From NCBI RefSeq assembly GCF_000172795.2, contig NZ_CP020947.1, positions 2,297,001 through 2,361,000 of the forward strand: DNA of 64,000 bases. Direction: 5' to 3'. The notes below the pieces were generated by a model that was given only the letters and a program-made list of their open reading frames with translations, ran no database searches and had not been told where the DNA came from. Both the position numbers and the translations under genes were made by a program. The stretch comes from Rhizobium sp. CIAT894. Its GTDB lineage: Bacteria > Pseudomonadota > Alphaproteobacteria > Rhizobiales > Rhizobiaceae. Positions 29,073 through 40,352 of this stretch are shown here, in pieces; the first letter of the stretch is position 1; each line of letters starts with the position of its first letter.

Positions 29073-32000
29073 CTACTGGAATTCAAAAATCTGCCGGAAG
29101 ACACCCGGCGCGATGATCGACAGCGGGTTGATCTGCAGGTTCGGCTGGTCGAACTTGCCGGTGAGTTTGAAGGTAATGCCGATCAGGCCGCGGTCGCTGC
29201 CATTGCCGAGGATGACGCCGATCAGCGGCAGTTCGGCAAAGAGCCGGTTGAGGCCGTAGGCCGGCATGAAAGTGCCGGTCATGTCCATATTGCCCTTGCG
29301 GTCGCGCACCACGCCCTGGAAAGTCGCACCGATCTGGTCGCCGCGCAGCACGCCGTTCTCGATGCCGACCATTCCATCGCGCGACACGACGCGGGCAAAG
29401 CCGCGCTGGAAGCGCTGCGATGAGGTATCGATGTCGCGCTTGACGGCTTCGTTGAGGCTGCGCTGCTCGCTTCCGACGGGCGTCGAGACGATCGAGCGCA
29501 GCCGTTGTTCGTTGACGATCGCAAAACGGCGCACGTCGAGCGAACCGTCCCAGCCGCCCTGAGGAGAAAGCCGGATCGCCAGATTGAGCAGGCCGCCCTG
29601 CATATGCTGATAGAGGTCAGCGAAACGCGAGACGGCGCCGGCATCGCCGCTGGTGATGTTGATGACGCCGCCATCCTTCATCTGGCTGACCACCGCCTCG
29701 CCGCTGTCGGTAACAGCGGAAAAGTTCAGCGTCTGCAGCTTGTCGCCGCGCAGCGACACCTGCGCCTGGAAGTTGCCGATCTTCTCATCGTTGAAACCGA
29801 TAACGTTTTTCAGCCGGGCGCGCACCGATACGCCGGTGTCGCCACCATCCCCATTATCATCGCCATCGCCCGAGCCCGATTTCAACCGCGCGATCACAGG
29901 CCGCGCATCGGCGCTGTCGCCGGAGACCGAGACATCAAAATTCCCCTTGCTGCGTTTCACCGACAGGGCGAAATCGTCAAGCGAGGAGAGTTTGACACTG
30001 TCGAAATCGGCCGAGATCAGCCCGGCCTTGCCGACGTTCAGCGATCCTGTAGCGCCGAAACCGTCGCCCTTCAGCCGGAAGTTCTTGATCTGGGTATTGT
30101 CGGCCGGGCCGGATGTTTCGAATTCGGCCGACGCTGCAATGCCGCTGCCCTTCGACCAGCCGATCCACGGCAGGTCGAGTTGCGACCGGGTAAGGTCGAG
30201 CTGCACGTCCTGGCGGTCGTCGTCGATCCGCGTCAGCACCATCTTGACGCTGCCGCCGACGATACCGGAAAGGCCGGGTATCAGCTTGTTGCGCTGCTCC
30301 TCGGAAAGCGTCGCGGTGATCACCCGCTGCCGCTTTGCGCTGTCGGATGCCTCGACCGGTTCGGCAAGATCGATATCGGCGGGGACGCCGTCGATCTGGG
30401 CCTTGGCGTCCAGCGTGATCTGTTTCGGGTTGCCGTTCAGCGTGCCGTCGAGATTGCTGATCGTGCGGCCGGAAAACGGCTTGGCAAGATCGATATCTGT
30501 GAGCTTCATGGCCGCCGTCCATTCGGCCGGCGGCGGGTTCTGCGAGGAGAGCAGGCCGAAATGCGCCTTCACATTCGCCTCGATCCGCCCCTTGAAATCC
30601 TCGGGCGTAAAGCCGGCGCGCTGCAGCACGCGGATCGGCCGGTAGGTCAGAAGCTCGCCGACGGCGTCCGCTGTCCCTGAGATCGCCAGATCGATATCGG
30701 CCATCAGCGGCTTATCGTAGGTTGCGGGTATGGCGAAGGTTCCCTGCCCGAGACCGACAGACCGGCCGGAGGGGAAAAACGACGTGCCGCTCTTGATCGC
30801 GATCGTCGCAGTGGGGCCGGTCAGGTCGAAATGGGCCGCCATGTCGCGAACCGGCGGAATGTCGCCGGCGACATTCATCCGCGCTCCCGCGATGTCGAAG
30901 CCGATGCGGATCTGGTTGGCGTCGAGCTTCAACCCCTTGCCGCCGGCCGCCTCGTCCAGCCTGCCGAAGGGAATGAAGACGGAGATGGAGGCATTGGTGA
31001 CGGTGCCGCCGAAGAGGTTGCCGTGCACCCAGGTGCGCACCTTGGGCGCCATCCAGAACGGCCACAGCTGCTTGATCGCCGTCGTCTGCATCTGTGCCGA
31101 CTGGCCGGCAAAACTGATCTCCGGCGATTTGCCGCCGAGCCTGACGTGCAGTGCTCCGTAAAGCGCGCCGAGCGGGCTGGAGACGGTCATGTTGGGAAAC
31201 AGGAATTCCCGCCCGGCAACTAGGTAGCGCCCGGTCGCCTGGATGTCGAAGGCGATCGGCTGCTCGCCGGAGCCGCCGGGGGCTGCCGTGCCGCCACTGA
31301 CCAGAAGGTCGATGCCGAAGCCCTTTCCGGCCTGCGGATCGAGCTTGTCGAGATCGATCAGCGCGCCGTTGATCGGCACGGTGGTCGCGCCGAACCGGGC
31401 GTTCGACCGGGCAATTTCGAGCGTCTGCTTGTCGAAATCGTAGACGAGGTTGATCTGCCCGCCGGACAGCTCCTGCGCATCGCCATCCGCATAGATCAGG
31501 CCGGAACCGATATCGAGCGTCGCTGCCAGCGCCGGCTGCACGCTATCGCGCGCCCTGGTGGCCGACACCGTCAGGTCGGCAAAGGCGTTGAGCCCCTGGC
31601 GTATCACGCCCTGATCGTTGCGTTTCAACGCAAAGGGCGTGAGATCGGCATGCTTCAGCGTCGCCACGACCTTCGACACGTGGCCGTCTTCCTTCTCGGC
31701 GAGCACATCGAGTTCGGCCACCTCACCGTTGAGCGCGACTTCGCCGCTCAATTGCAGCGAGGATGGGCCGGCATGGGCAAAGACGAGATTGTCGACGACA
31801 AGCGACAGCGGACCATTGGCGGTATCGGCAAGCTTGATGTTTATGCCGGAGATGCGCACCGAATTCGTCGAGCCGCGCGTCACGATGCTGTCGAACATAT
31901 CGAACTGCGAAAAGATCCTTTCCATCGCCGCCGGCATGGCGTCGATGCGCAGATCGTCGAGTTTGATGGGATTGCCCGAGGGAAGAAGCGCCGTATCGAG

Positions 32001-32474
32001 GGCGATATCCTCCGCTTCGATGTCCGAAACGGCGATGCGGCCGCGGAAAAGCTGCAGCGGATCGAGCCCGAGGCGCACCGAACCCGTCGTCGACAGGTGC
32101 TGACCGCTCTCCTGGTCGATCATGTTGACGTTGCGCGCTTCCAGCGCCAGCCGGAAGTCCGAGGTGAAGCGGATGACGGTGGAGCCGACCTCGGCGCGAT
32201 AGCGCGGTCCGGCGACGCCGTTCAACGCTGCCTGCGCCTGCTGCGAGAGCGGCTTGTCGAACATGCCGCTCTCGACGGTGAAGACGATGGCAGCAAGGAT
32301 AAGCAGAATCAGTCCCAGAAATCCCAAGGTCAGCTTCGCCGTGCGCCGCATGGGCGAACGCGGCGGTGGGCAATGGACGATGATCGGATCCTCGGCCTGG
32401 GCGGACGGCAAGCGGTCCAGCGCAACGATATCCTTCTTGCGAAACGTGACCTTTTCGCCGCGGATGGCTGACAT
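29073..32474 (-). CDS. Large AsmA-like (DUF3971/YhdP-type) envelope protein
   Basis: 1133 residues. One N-terminal membrane helix (LTLGFLGLILLILAAIVFTV, about residues 47-66) anchors a long periplasmic part made of repeated beta-strand segments (ADLTVSATR, TLDIGSGLIYADG, LDLTRSQLDL), typical of AsmA/YhdP proteins. These bridge the envelope and are thought to carry phospholipids to the outer membrane. The C-terminus (MTGTFMPAYGLNRLFAELPLIG.. and FKLTGKFDQPNLQINPLS) matches the AsmA C-terminal signature. A low-complexity stretch SGSGDGDDNGDGGDTG interrupts it. The start at 32474 has GAAGG upstream. It faces bcp divergently. Confidence 0.88.
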   Translation of the reverse strand: MSAIRGEKVTFRKKDIVALDRLPSAQAEDPIIVHCPPPRSPMRRTAKLTLGFLGLILLILAAIVFTVESGMFDKPLSQQAQAALNGVAGPRYRAEVGSTVIRFTSDFRLALEARNVNMIDQESGQHLSTTGSVRLGLDPLQLFRGRIAVSDIEAEDIALDTALLPSGNPIKLDDLRIDAMPAAMERIFSQFDMFDSIVTRGSTNSVRISGINIKLADTANGPLSLVVDNLVFAHAGPSSLQLSGEVALNGEVAELDVLAEKEDGHVSKVVATLKHADLTPFALKRNDQGVIRQGLNAFADLTVSATRARDSVQPALAATLDIGSGLIYADGDAQELSGGQINLVYDFDKQTLEIARSNARFGATTVPINGALIDLDKLDPQAGKGFGIDLLVSGGTAAPGGSGEQPIAFDIQATGRYLVAGREFLFPNMTVSSPLGALYGALHVRLGGKSPEISFAGQSAQMQTTAIKQLWPFWMAPKVRTWVHGNLFGGTVTNASISVFIPFGRLDEAAGGKGLKLDANQIRIGFDIAGARMNVAGDIPPVRDMAAHFDLTGPTATIAIKSGTSFFPSGRSVGLGQGTFAIPATYDKPLMADIDLAISGTADAVGELLTYRPIRVLQRAGFTPEDFKGRIEANVKAHFGLLSSQNPPPAEWTAAMKLTDIDLAKPFSGRTISNLDGTLNGNPKQITLDAKAQIDGVPADIDLAEPVEASDSAKRQRVITATLSEEQRNKLIPGLSGIVGGSVKMVLTRIDDDRQDVQLDLTRSQLDLPWIGWSKGSGIAASAEFETSGPADNTQIKNFRLKGDGFGATGSLNVGKAGLISADFDSVKLSSLDDFALSVKRSKGNFDVSVSGDSADARPVIARLKSGSGDGDDNGDGGDTGVSVRARLKNVIGFNDEKIGNFQAQVSLRGDKLQTLNFSAVTDSGEAVVSQMKDGGVINITSGDAGAVSRFADLYQHMQGGLLNLAIRLSPQGGWDGSLDVRRFAIVNEQRLRSIVSTPVGSEQRSLNEAVKRDIDTSSQRFQRGFARVVSRDGMVGIENGVLRGDQIGATFQGVVRDRKGNMDMTGTFMPAYGLNRLFAELPLIGVILGNGSDRGLIGITFKLTGKFDQPNLQINPLSIIAPGVFRQIFEFQ

Positions 32475-32599
32475 GCGCCTTCGGGCTCTCCCTTAAGTGA
32501 AGAATTGAACCCGGCAATGCTGGACGGGTTTCCATCCACTATATAATTCGGGGAGTGACAGTGTCATCCACAAACCCGGCAAAAGAAAGGTTTTCCCAA

Positions 32600-33073
32600 A
32601 TGGCGGTTCCCGGCATCGGCGCCACGGCTCCTGATTTCAATCTTCCCCGCGATGGCGGCGGCCGCGTCTCGCTGGCCGAATTCCAGGGCAGGCCGCTCGT
32701 CCTGTTCTTCTACCCCAAGGACGACACGACAGGCTGCACCGCAGAATCACTGGCTTTCACCGCATTGGCAAGCGAGTTCGAGGCGGCTGGTGCCGCCGTC
32801 ATCGGCATGTCGCCCGATTCGGCCGCCTGCCACGACAAGTTCATCAGGAAGCACCGCCTTTCGATGGCGCTGGCCTCGGACGAGGAAAAGACCACGCTGC
32901 AGGCCTATGGCGTCTGGAAGGAAAAGAGCATGTACGGCCGCAACTTCATGGGCGTCGAGCGTACCACCTTCCTGATCCGCCAGGACGGCACGATCGCCAC
33001 CATCTGGCAGAAGGTGAAGGTGCAGGGCCATGCCGAAACCGTGCTCGAGGCCGTGCGGAATCTGGCGGCGTGA
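32600..33073 (+). CDS. bcp: Thiol peroxidase of the Bcp/PrxQ group
   Basis: 157-residue peroxiredoxin that reduces peroxides. The peroxidatic Cys is Cys46 in YPKDDTTGCTAESLAF. The usual resolving Cys five residues later in E. coli-type Bcp is absent (Ser/Leu there); the only other Cys is Cys77 in DSAACHDKF, which could resolve in a different geometry. The family landmarks APDFNLP, PLVLFFYPKD and RTTFLIRQDGTI are present. The ATG at 32600 has AAAGG upstream. Its stop overlaps the next start. Confidence 0.92.
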   Translation: MAVPGIGATAPDFNLPRDGGGRVSLAEFQGRPLVLFFYPKDDTTGCTAESLAFTALASEFEAAGAAVIGMSPDSAACHDKFIRKHRLSMALASDEEKTTLQAYGVWKEKSMYGRNFMGVERTTFLIRQDGTIATIWQKVKVQGHAETVLEAVRNLAA

Positions 33074-33897
33074 CCGGCAACCTGACAATAACGTCGCTGC
33101 GTGGCGGCGCCATCGATGCCATCCGCTCCGCCGATCTCGACCGCAAGACGGCGCTTGCGCAGGAAAGCGCCACCCGCTGGTTCGAACGCCGGGTGTCGTT
33201 GCGCTCGCCGCTCGATGCCGCTTTGCCGGACAGGCCCGGCCGCCCTGAAAAGCCGGTTCTGACGCCGCCGACCCGGGTGGAGAAACGTTCGCTGCATACG
33301 CTGAAAGGCCGGATCGCCCTGCTCCATGCCATCGCCCACATCGAGCTCAATGCGGTCGATCTGGCGCTCGATATCGTCGCGCGTTTCGCAACGGAACAGG
33401 TGCCGAATTCCTTCTTCGACGGCTGGATGCAGGTTGCCTTCGAGGAGGCGAAACATTTCCGCATGGTGCGCACCCGCCTCAACGATCTCGGCGCCGATTA
33501 CGGCGATCTTCCCGCCCATGACGGGCTGTGGCAGGCCGCTCATTCGACGCGCAAAGACCTCACCGCAAGGCTCGCCGTCGTGCCGCTGATTCTCGAAGCC
33601 CGCGGCCTCGACGTCACGCCGTCGCTGCAGGCAAAGATGCGCCAGACCGGCGATCTCGAAAGTGCTGCGGTCCTCGACGTCATCTACAACGACGAGAAAG
33701 GCCATGTCGCCGTCGGCGCCAAATGGTTTCGCTTCCTTTGCGCGCGGGAGAAGCGCGACCCGGCAAAAGCCTTCCAGGAGCTGGTGCGCGCCAATTTCCG
33801 CGGGCCGCTGAAGCCGCCCTTCAATGACCTCGCCCGCGCCGAGGCGGGGCTGACCCCGTCTTTCTACCGCTCGCTCGCATCGATCAGCCACGCTTGA
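33070..33897 (+). CDS. DUF455 ferritin-like protein
   Basis: 275 residues starting at a GTG that overlaps the bcp stop (GTGA), so translation is coupled. Ferritin-like di-iron ligand patterns are visible: AHIELNAVDLALD (about residues 90-102), FEEAKHFRMVRTRL (about 123-136), and LEARGLDVTP with YNDEKGHVAVG (about 218-228). DUF455 proteins are conserved in proteobacteria and resemble oxidases of the ferritin-like superfamily; the substrate is unknown. Pairing with a peroxidase suggests a role in redox or peroxide metabolism, which is an inference from position. Confidence 0.88.
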   Translation: MTGNLTITSLRGGAIDAIRSADLDRKTALAQESATRWFERRVSLRSPLDAALPDRPGRPEKPVLTPPTRVEKRSLHTLKGRIALLHAIAHIELNAVDLALDIVARFATEQVPNSFFDGWMQVAFEEAKHFRMVRTRLNDLGADYGDLPAHDGLWQAAHSTRKDLTARLAVVPLILEARGLDVTPSLQAKMRQTGDLESAAVLDVIYNDEKGHVAVGAKWFRFLCAREKRDPAKAFQELVRANFRGPLKPPFNDLARAEAGLTPSFYRSLASISHA

Positions 33898-34003
33898 AAT
33901 CGCTGGTATTTTCTACACGGACAGCGACAAAGAAAGCATTTGTTAACCATAAGAGTGTCTAATTTTCCGAAAGAGGCGTAGCGCATCAATCGGGAGAGCC
34001 TGC

Positions 34004-35323
34004 GTGAACAGCGGACATCAGCACCGGGTATTCGGCAGGCGAGCGCAGGAACACATCCTGATCCTGGCAAGCGGCGACAAGGTCCGCCACATGACGGTGC
34101 GGCCGTGGATGGCAGCGGTGGCCTTCTGCTTCGTCGGCGTCTTTTCGATCGGCTACCTCCTCGCCACCTCCTATCTCGTGCTGCGCGACGATCTGATCGG
34201 CGCCACCATGGCGCGGCAAGCCCGCATGCAGCACGACTATGAAGACCGCATCGCCGCGCTGCGTGCTCAGGTCGACCGCATCACCTCCCGCCAGCTTCTC
34301 GACCAGCAGGTGGTCGAAGACAAGGTCGACAAGCTGATGGAGCAGCAAATGGCGCTGACCTCGCGCCACGGCAAGCTCGACAATCTGCTCGACCGGGCCG
34401 AAAGCTCCGGCCTGACGGAAAAGGACGGCGCTGCGCCTGCCCCGTCTTCCCCCATTCAGTCTTATGCTCCCGATATCAAGGACAAGCGCGCCTCGCTTGG
34501 TGGTGGCGGCATCGAGGCAATCGAAAAACAGCTGGCGAGCGGCGCGCCCGCCGATGCGACGCCCGACAACTCGACGCTTGCCTATGTGCCGTCCGCTGAA
34601 ACCGTCGGCGATCGCGCCGACCGCATCTTCTCCAACGTCACGCTGTCGTTGAAGGGTGTCGAACAGGACCAGCGCAACCGCGTCGAGCAGTTGACGAGCG
34701 ATGCCGGCAATGCCGCCAACGCCATTGCGACAGTGCTGACCCGCTTCAAAATCCCGACGCCGGCAGAGACCGCTGCTGAGAAGGACGACGACGCCGTCGG
34801 CGGCCCATATGTCGAGCCGGAAAGCAACGACGACTTCAACAATTCGCTGGTGGCGCTCGACAGCGCGCTGACGCGGCTCGAAGCGGTGCGCAGCACCGCC
34901 GAATCCCTGCCCTTCCGCAATCCCGCCATCGGCAAGGAAGTGACCAGCCCGTTCGGCAATCGCCGTGACCCTTTCCTCGGCCGCCTGGCGCTCCATTCCG
35001 GCATCGACTTCCGCTTTGCTCCAGGCGAGAGGATACGCCCGACGGCGCCCGGTAAGGTCATTGCGGCCGGCTGGACCGGCGGCTACGGCAACATGGTCGA
35101 AGTCGATCACGGCAACGGTATCTCGACGCGCTACGGGCATATGTCGGAAGTGCTGGTCAAGGTCGGCGACACGGTCGACCGCAATGACGTCATCGGCCTT
35201 GCAGGCAGCACCGGCCGCTCGACGGGGACGCATCTGCACTATGAAGTGCGCCAGGACGGCCACGCCGTCGATCCAGTATATTTCATGAATGCCGGCCTTA
35301 AACTCGCCACCTATATCAAGTAA
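34004..35323 (+). CDS. M23 family (LytM) metallopeptidase
   Basis: 439-residue inner-membrane-anchored peptidoglycan hydrolase. The start is a GTG with GGGAG upstream. One helix (AAVAFCFVGVFSIGYLL, about residues 37-53) is followed by a coiled-coil region (about 70-135) and a variable linker. The M23 domain (about 310-435) shows TSPFGNRRDPFLG, LHSGIDFRFAPGE with the zinc ligands His and Asp, GNMVEVDHGNGISTRYGHMS and GTHLHYEVR. All metal and catalytic residues look intact, so the protein is likely active rather than an EnvC-like activator. A cell-division or envelope role is probable. Confidence 0.92.
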   Translation: MNSGHQHRVFGRRAQEHILILASGDKVRHMTVRPWMAAVAFCFVGVFSIGYLLATSYLVLRDDLIGATMARQARMQHDYEDRIAALRAQVDRITSRQLLDQQVVEDKVDKLMEQQMALTSRHGKLDNLLDRAESSGLTEKDGAAPAPSSPIQSYAPDIKDKRASLGGGGIEAIEKQLASGAPADATPDNSTLAYVPSAETVGDRADRIFSNVTLSLKGVEQDQRNRVEQLTSDAGNAANAIATVLTRFKIPTPAETAAEKDDDAVGGPYVEPESNDDFNNSLVALDSALTRLEAVRSTAESLPFRNPAIGKEVTSPFGNRRDPFLGRLALHSGIDFRFAPGERIRPTAPGKVIAAGWTGGYGNMVEVDHGNGISTRYGHMSEVLVKVGDTVDRNDVIGLAGSTGRSTGTHLHYEVRQDGHAVDPVYFMNAGLKLATYIK

Positions 35324-35480
35324 CAGCCATCAGGTAACCATCGCATCACTCTGCACGGGGTGCGGCCTCTCTATTTCTTGACTTGCCGGCCATTCGGGGT
35401 TATGTCGCGCTGCATTGCGGCATGCAATCCCGCCGACTCGTTCAGAGCTCGGCCGAACCGGAACGGAAACAGTTTTCCCT

Positions 35481-36998
<1,518 letters not shown>

Positions 36999-37006
36999 GC
37001 GTTGCC

Positions 37007-37432
37007 ATGGCCAGGCCCGGTCTCGATTTTCCGGGCTTCGGCGTCGGCCTGGTCATTCTGCGCGACGCCAGGATCCTTCTCTACAAGCGCATGCGCGCGC
37101 CTGAAGCCGGCTACTGGAATATCGTCGGCGGCAAGGTCGATCATATGGAGCCGGCCGAGCAAGCCGCGCGCCGAGAGGCCGAAGAAGAAACCGGCCTCAA
37201 GATCGGCCGTATCGAGCGCATCGGCATGACCGAGCAGATCATCGATACCGACCGCCAGCACTGGATTTCGCTTCTCTATCTCGCCCGCGATGTCGAGGGC
37301 GAGCCGCAATTGACCGAACCGGACAAGCTTTCGGATTTCGGCTGGTTTCCCCTGACGGATTTGCCGGAACCGCTGTCGGCCTTCACCAGGGCGGCGATCG
37401 CAGCCTTGCCGTCCGCTGAACGAAACGAATAA
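37007..37432 (+). CDS. NUDIX hydrolase
   Basis: 141 residues from the ATG at 37007; a TTG at 36995, overlapping the helicase stop, is possible. The NUDIX box is complete: GGKVDHMEPAEQAARREAEEETGLKI, with the REAEEETG metal-binding core. GYWNIVGGKV precedes it. NUDIX enzymes hydrolyse nucleoside diphosphate-linked compounds; the substrate here is unknown. 9 bp after the helicase, likely cotranscribed. Confidence 0.88.
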   Translation: MARPGLDFPGFGVGLVILRDARILLYKRMRAPEAGYWNIVGGKVDHMEPAEQAARREAEEETGLKIGRIERIGMTEQIIDTDRQHWISLLYLARDVEGEPQLTEPDKLSDFGWFPLTDLPEPLSAFTRAAIAALPSAERNE

Positions 37433-37750
37433 TCATTCGGCGCGAAGCGACGCTTCATAGGCAAGCCGCACCCATTTCGCCATCAGATCGGGATCGTCAT
37501 AGGCCTCGTCGGGGATCGACCAGTAGGGCATTTTCACCGGCTTGCCCTTCTTGCCCTCATAGCTCCACTGCGTGGCGCCGGCGGCGGCAAATTCCGGGGC
37601 GCTCGTCTCGTCCGCCTTCAGCAGCATCTCGTCCCGCACTTCGAGCGCGATGATGCGCCCGAGATGATAGATGCCCTTGCCGCCGAACATGCGCTTGACC
37701 GTGACGGGGCCGAGCCCCTGAAACATTTCCTCGATCCCGGCATTGTCCAT
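37433..37750 (-). CDS. TfoX N-terminal-domain family protein
   Basis: 105 residues. The single TfoX N-terminal domain is seen in the FQGLGPVTVKRMFGGKGIYHLGRIIALEVRDEMLLKADE segment and in WSYEGKKGKPVKMPYWSIPDEAYDDPD. TfoX (Sxy) controls competence genes in gammaproteobacteria, but single-domain TfoX-N proteins are widespread in rhizobia with no known role. Its stop abuts the NUDIX stop on the opposite strand. Confidence 0.88.
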   Translation of the reverse strand: MDNAGIEEMFQGLGPVTVKRMFGGKGIYHLGRIIALEVRDEMLLKADETSAPEFAAAGATQWSYEGKKGKPVKMPYWSIPDEAYDDPDLMAKWVRLAYEASLRAE

Positions 37751-37784
37751 GCTCTATTCCCTTGAAATCCTGTCGCCGCTCAAA

Positions 37785-38243
37785 TCACAGCGCGTGATAA
37801 TCCCGGTTCATATAGAGGAGCGCCGGGTGCTTCTCGCTGAAGCGGACGGCTGCGACCTCGCCGAAGATGACATTGTGCGTCGGCATTTCCTTGATATCGG
37901 TCACCCGGCAATCGAAGGCGGCGAGCGCATCGGCGAGCACCGGCGCGCCGGTAACCAGCGTCTCGAAACGGGCGCTGCCGAAACGGGCATCATCGGCAAG
38001 CGCCGTGCGCCCGAGCGTGTTGAGTACGAAGATGCCGCTGCGGAAAAAGATCTCGTTCTTCGGATTGGTGTTGTTGAGGCAGATCAGCACAGAGGCGGGA
38101 TTGTCGGAGACCGAGCAGGCGGCGGTGATGGTGACACCGCGGCGCATGCCTTCCATCGCCGTCGTCACGAGCTGCACATGGCCGGCATAACGGCTCATGG
38201 CATCGCGATAAAGGCCAGGGTCGATATGCTGCCTGTTCAACAC
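37785..38243 (-). CDS. Flavin reductase family (FMN-binding) protein
   Basis: 152 residues with the HpaC/RutF-type fold: AGHVQLVTTAMEGMRRGVTITAACSVSDNPASVLICLNNTNPKNE (FMN contacts) and MPTHNVIFGEVAAVRF. These enzymes supply reduced flavin to a partner monooxygenase. No oxygenase partner is adjacent, so whether it is a reductase component of a two-component system is open. Confidence 0.87.
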   Translation of the reverse strand: MLNRQHIDPGLYRDAMSRYAGHVQLVTTAMEGMRRGVTITAACSVSDNPASVLICLNNTNPKNEIFFRSGIFVLNTLGRTALADDARFGSARFETLVTGAPVLADALAAFDCRVTDIKEMPTHNVIFGEVAAVRFSEKHPALLYMNRDYHAL

Positions 38244-38527
38244 CTGCTTCTCCCTTGCGCTCTTCTGTCTACTGCATAGCTCCCTAAATCGGCATCGTTT
38301 AAACGACGAAAACTATGCAGCAATCGAAAGTGCTACAGCCTTTTCCGCACATCCGAAAAGACGCACGTCGCTGCCGTTCGACTTGCTATCGCGCCAATAT
38401 GGCGAGCATCGGTTACCTTTTCTACAATAGGACCGGTGAAAAGCGCCGCGTTCCGCTTGTTTTTCTTTGACGATCGCGGCCTTGCGGATAAAAGGGCATG
38501 GACGATGGCTAGGGATCTCCGCCTTTC
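38244..38527. other. Divergent promoter gap with a short repeat-like stretch
   Basis: No gene here. Between 38325 and 38390 is AAAGTGCTACAGC followed by GCACATCCGAAAAGACGCACGTC, resembling a common rhizobial intergenic repeat with the GTGCTACAGC start. The rest should contain the promoters of the leftward flavin reductase and the rightward binding protein; an AT-richer GTTTAAACGACGAAAAC tract lies at 38300-38320. Confidence 0.45.
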
Positions 38528-39610
38528 ATGATCAACCTGCGAGGGATAGCAGCCTTTCTGGTGCTGCTGGGAGCGGCGGCGCAAGCCCATGCGGCCGGCG
38601 TGACGATCGGCATCGTTGCCCCTCAGAACGGCCCGCTCGCTTTGCTCGGCACCCAGATTGCCACTGGGACCGGTTTCGAGATCCAGCAATCCGGAAATAC
38701 GCTCGTCGCCGTCAACGAGAGCTGTGAGGACAATAGCGGTGCGGCGGTTGCCGATGCGCTCGTCAATGCCAACGTGCAGATCGCAATCGGCTTTCTCTGC
38801 AGCGAGACGCTGGAAGGCGCGCTGCCGAAGCTGAAGGACGCCGGCATCCCCGCCATCACCGTCTCGGTGCGCTCCCGCATCCTGATGGAAGATGCCCTGA
38901 AAAACGGCTGGCCGCTTTTCCGCCTGGCGCCCGCCGACGGCACCGAGGCGGCAAAGATCATCGAAGTGATCCTCAAGGACTGGGCGGCCGATCCGATCGC
39001 GCTGATCGAGGACGGCACCATTCATGGCCGCGAACTGACGGAAGCGGTGCGCAATGCGCTGGAGCAGAACGGCCTGAAGCCGGTCTTTACCGACACCTAC
39101 CGGCCGGGACAGGAGCAGCAGATCGCCCTTGTCCGCCGCCTGAAACGGGCTGGCGCCACACGGGTCTTCATCGGCGGCGACCGCAACGATGTCGCCGTCA
39201 TCGCCCGCGACGCCAAGGCGGAAAACATCCCGCTGTCCATTCTCGGCGGTGACGCCATGCGCGCCGCCGACCAGCCGCTGCCGCTGAATACGGGCGTACG
39301 CGCCGTCGCTCTGCCGGAATATGCCCTGCTTCAGGAGGGCGCAGCGGCGGCCGAGACGCTGCGCGCCAAAGGCATCGAGCCGGAAGGTTATGTCCTGCCG
39401 TCGCTGGCTGCGGCACGCATTGCCGGCCAGGCGGTGGAAGCCGCCGCTCAAGCGGGCAAGCCCTTGCAGGAGACGCTTCTCGGCACGACATTCCAGACAC
39501 CTGTCGGCGCTGTGACCTTCAACGGAACGCATGAGCTTTCGCAAAATCCCTACCGCCTGCTCGAATGGCGCGGAAACGGCTTTTTCCCACCCGGCGCGCC
39601 GACGCAATAA
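38528..39610 (+). CDS. Periplasmic solute-binding protein, branched-chain amino acid ABC type
   Basis: 360 residues. The signal peptide spans about 1-22 (IAAFLVLLGAAAQAHA). The mature part is a type I periplasmic binding protein (Peripla_BP_6, LivJ-like): VTIGIVAPQNGPLALLGTQIATG, AVNESCEDNSG, ANVQIAIGFLCSETLEGALP, GIPAITVSVRS and RLAPADGTEAAK. No permease or ATPase gene lies beside it, so it may be an orphan binding protein or a sensor partner. A late ALPEYALLQEGAAAAETLRAKG segment is family-typical. Confidence 0.85.
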   Translation: MINLRGIAAFLVLLGAAAQAHAAGVTIGIVAPQNGPLALLGTQIATGTGFEIQQSGNTLVAVNESCEDNSGAAVADALVNANVQIAIGFLCSETLEGALPKLKDAGIPAITVSVRSRILMEDALKNGWPLFRLAPADGTEAAKIIEVILKDWAADPIALIEDGTIHGRELTEAVRNALEQNGLKPVFTDTYRPGQEQQIALVRRLKRAGATRVFIGGDRNDVAVIARDAKAENIPLSILGGDAMRAADQPLPLNTGVRAVALPEYALLQEGAAAAETLRAKGIEPEGYVLPSLAAARIAGQAVEAAAQAGKPLQETLLGTTFQTPVGAVTFNGTHELSQNPYRLLEWRGNGFFPPGAPTQ

Positions 39611-39674
39611 AGGGCGCGCCAGCCTTGAATCCGGCCGCCGCGGTCCAATGGCGGCCCATACGGAGTAAGACCTG

Positions 39675-40352
39675 ATGACGCTGCCCATTCGTATTGCCCC
39701 CTCGATCCTCGCGGCGGATTTCGCCAGGCTCGGCGAGGAGGTGCGCGACGTGACGGCCGCCGGCGCCGACTGGATCCATCTCGACGTGATGGACGGCCAT
39801 TTCGTGCCGAACATCTCCTTCGGCCCTGACGTCATCAAGTCGCTGCGCTCCTATACCTCTGCCACTTTCGACTGCCACCTGATGATCTCGCCGGTCGACG
39901 ACTATCTCGAAGCCTTCGCCAAGGCCGGCTGCGACCGCATCACCGTGCATGCCGAAGCCGGGCCGCATCTGCACCGCTCGCTGCAGACCATTCGCAATCT
40001 CGGCAAGAAGGTCGGGGTCACGATCAATCCGGCCACCCCGCTCACCGCCATCGAGAACGTGCTCGACGATGTCGATCTCATCCTGATCATGTCGGTCAAT
40101 CCCGGCTTCGGCGGGCAGAAATTCATTCCGGCGATGGCCGCCAAGATCGCCGCCGCGAAATCACTGATCGGTGACAGGCCGATCGAACTTCAGGTGGACG
40201 GCGGCGTCACGGTCGAAACGGCCCCGGCGATCGCGCGCGCGGGCGGCAACGTCCTCGTCGCCGGCTCGGCGATTTTCAAGGGCGATACGGTCGAGGATTA
40301 TCGCAAGACCGTCGCCGATCTGCGTCAGGCAGCCGAAGGGGCACGAAAATGA
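39675..40352 (+). CDS. rpe: Ribulose-phosphate 3-epimerase
   Basis: 225-residue TIM-barrel enzyme of the pentose phosphate and Calvin pathways, interconverting ribulose-5-P and xylulose-5-P. Matches: [39 protein letters not shown] (metal and acid/base residues), [26 protein letters not shown] and [12 protein letters not shown]. All active-site motifs are present. Its ATG has a GGAGTAAG site. The last 4 bp overlap the next gene. Confidence 0.96.
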   Translation: MTLPIRIAPSILAADFARLGEEVRDVTAAGADWIHLDVMDGHFVPNISFGPDVIKSLRSYTSATFDCHLMISPVDDYLEAFAKAGCDRITVHAEAGPHLHRSLQTIRNLGKKVGVTINPATPLTAIENVLDDVDLILIMSVNPGFGGQKFIPAMAAKIAAAKSLIGDRPIELQVDGGVTVETAPAIARAGGNVLVAGSAIFKGDTVEDYRKTVADLRQAAEGARK

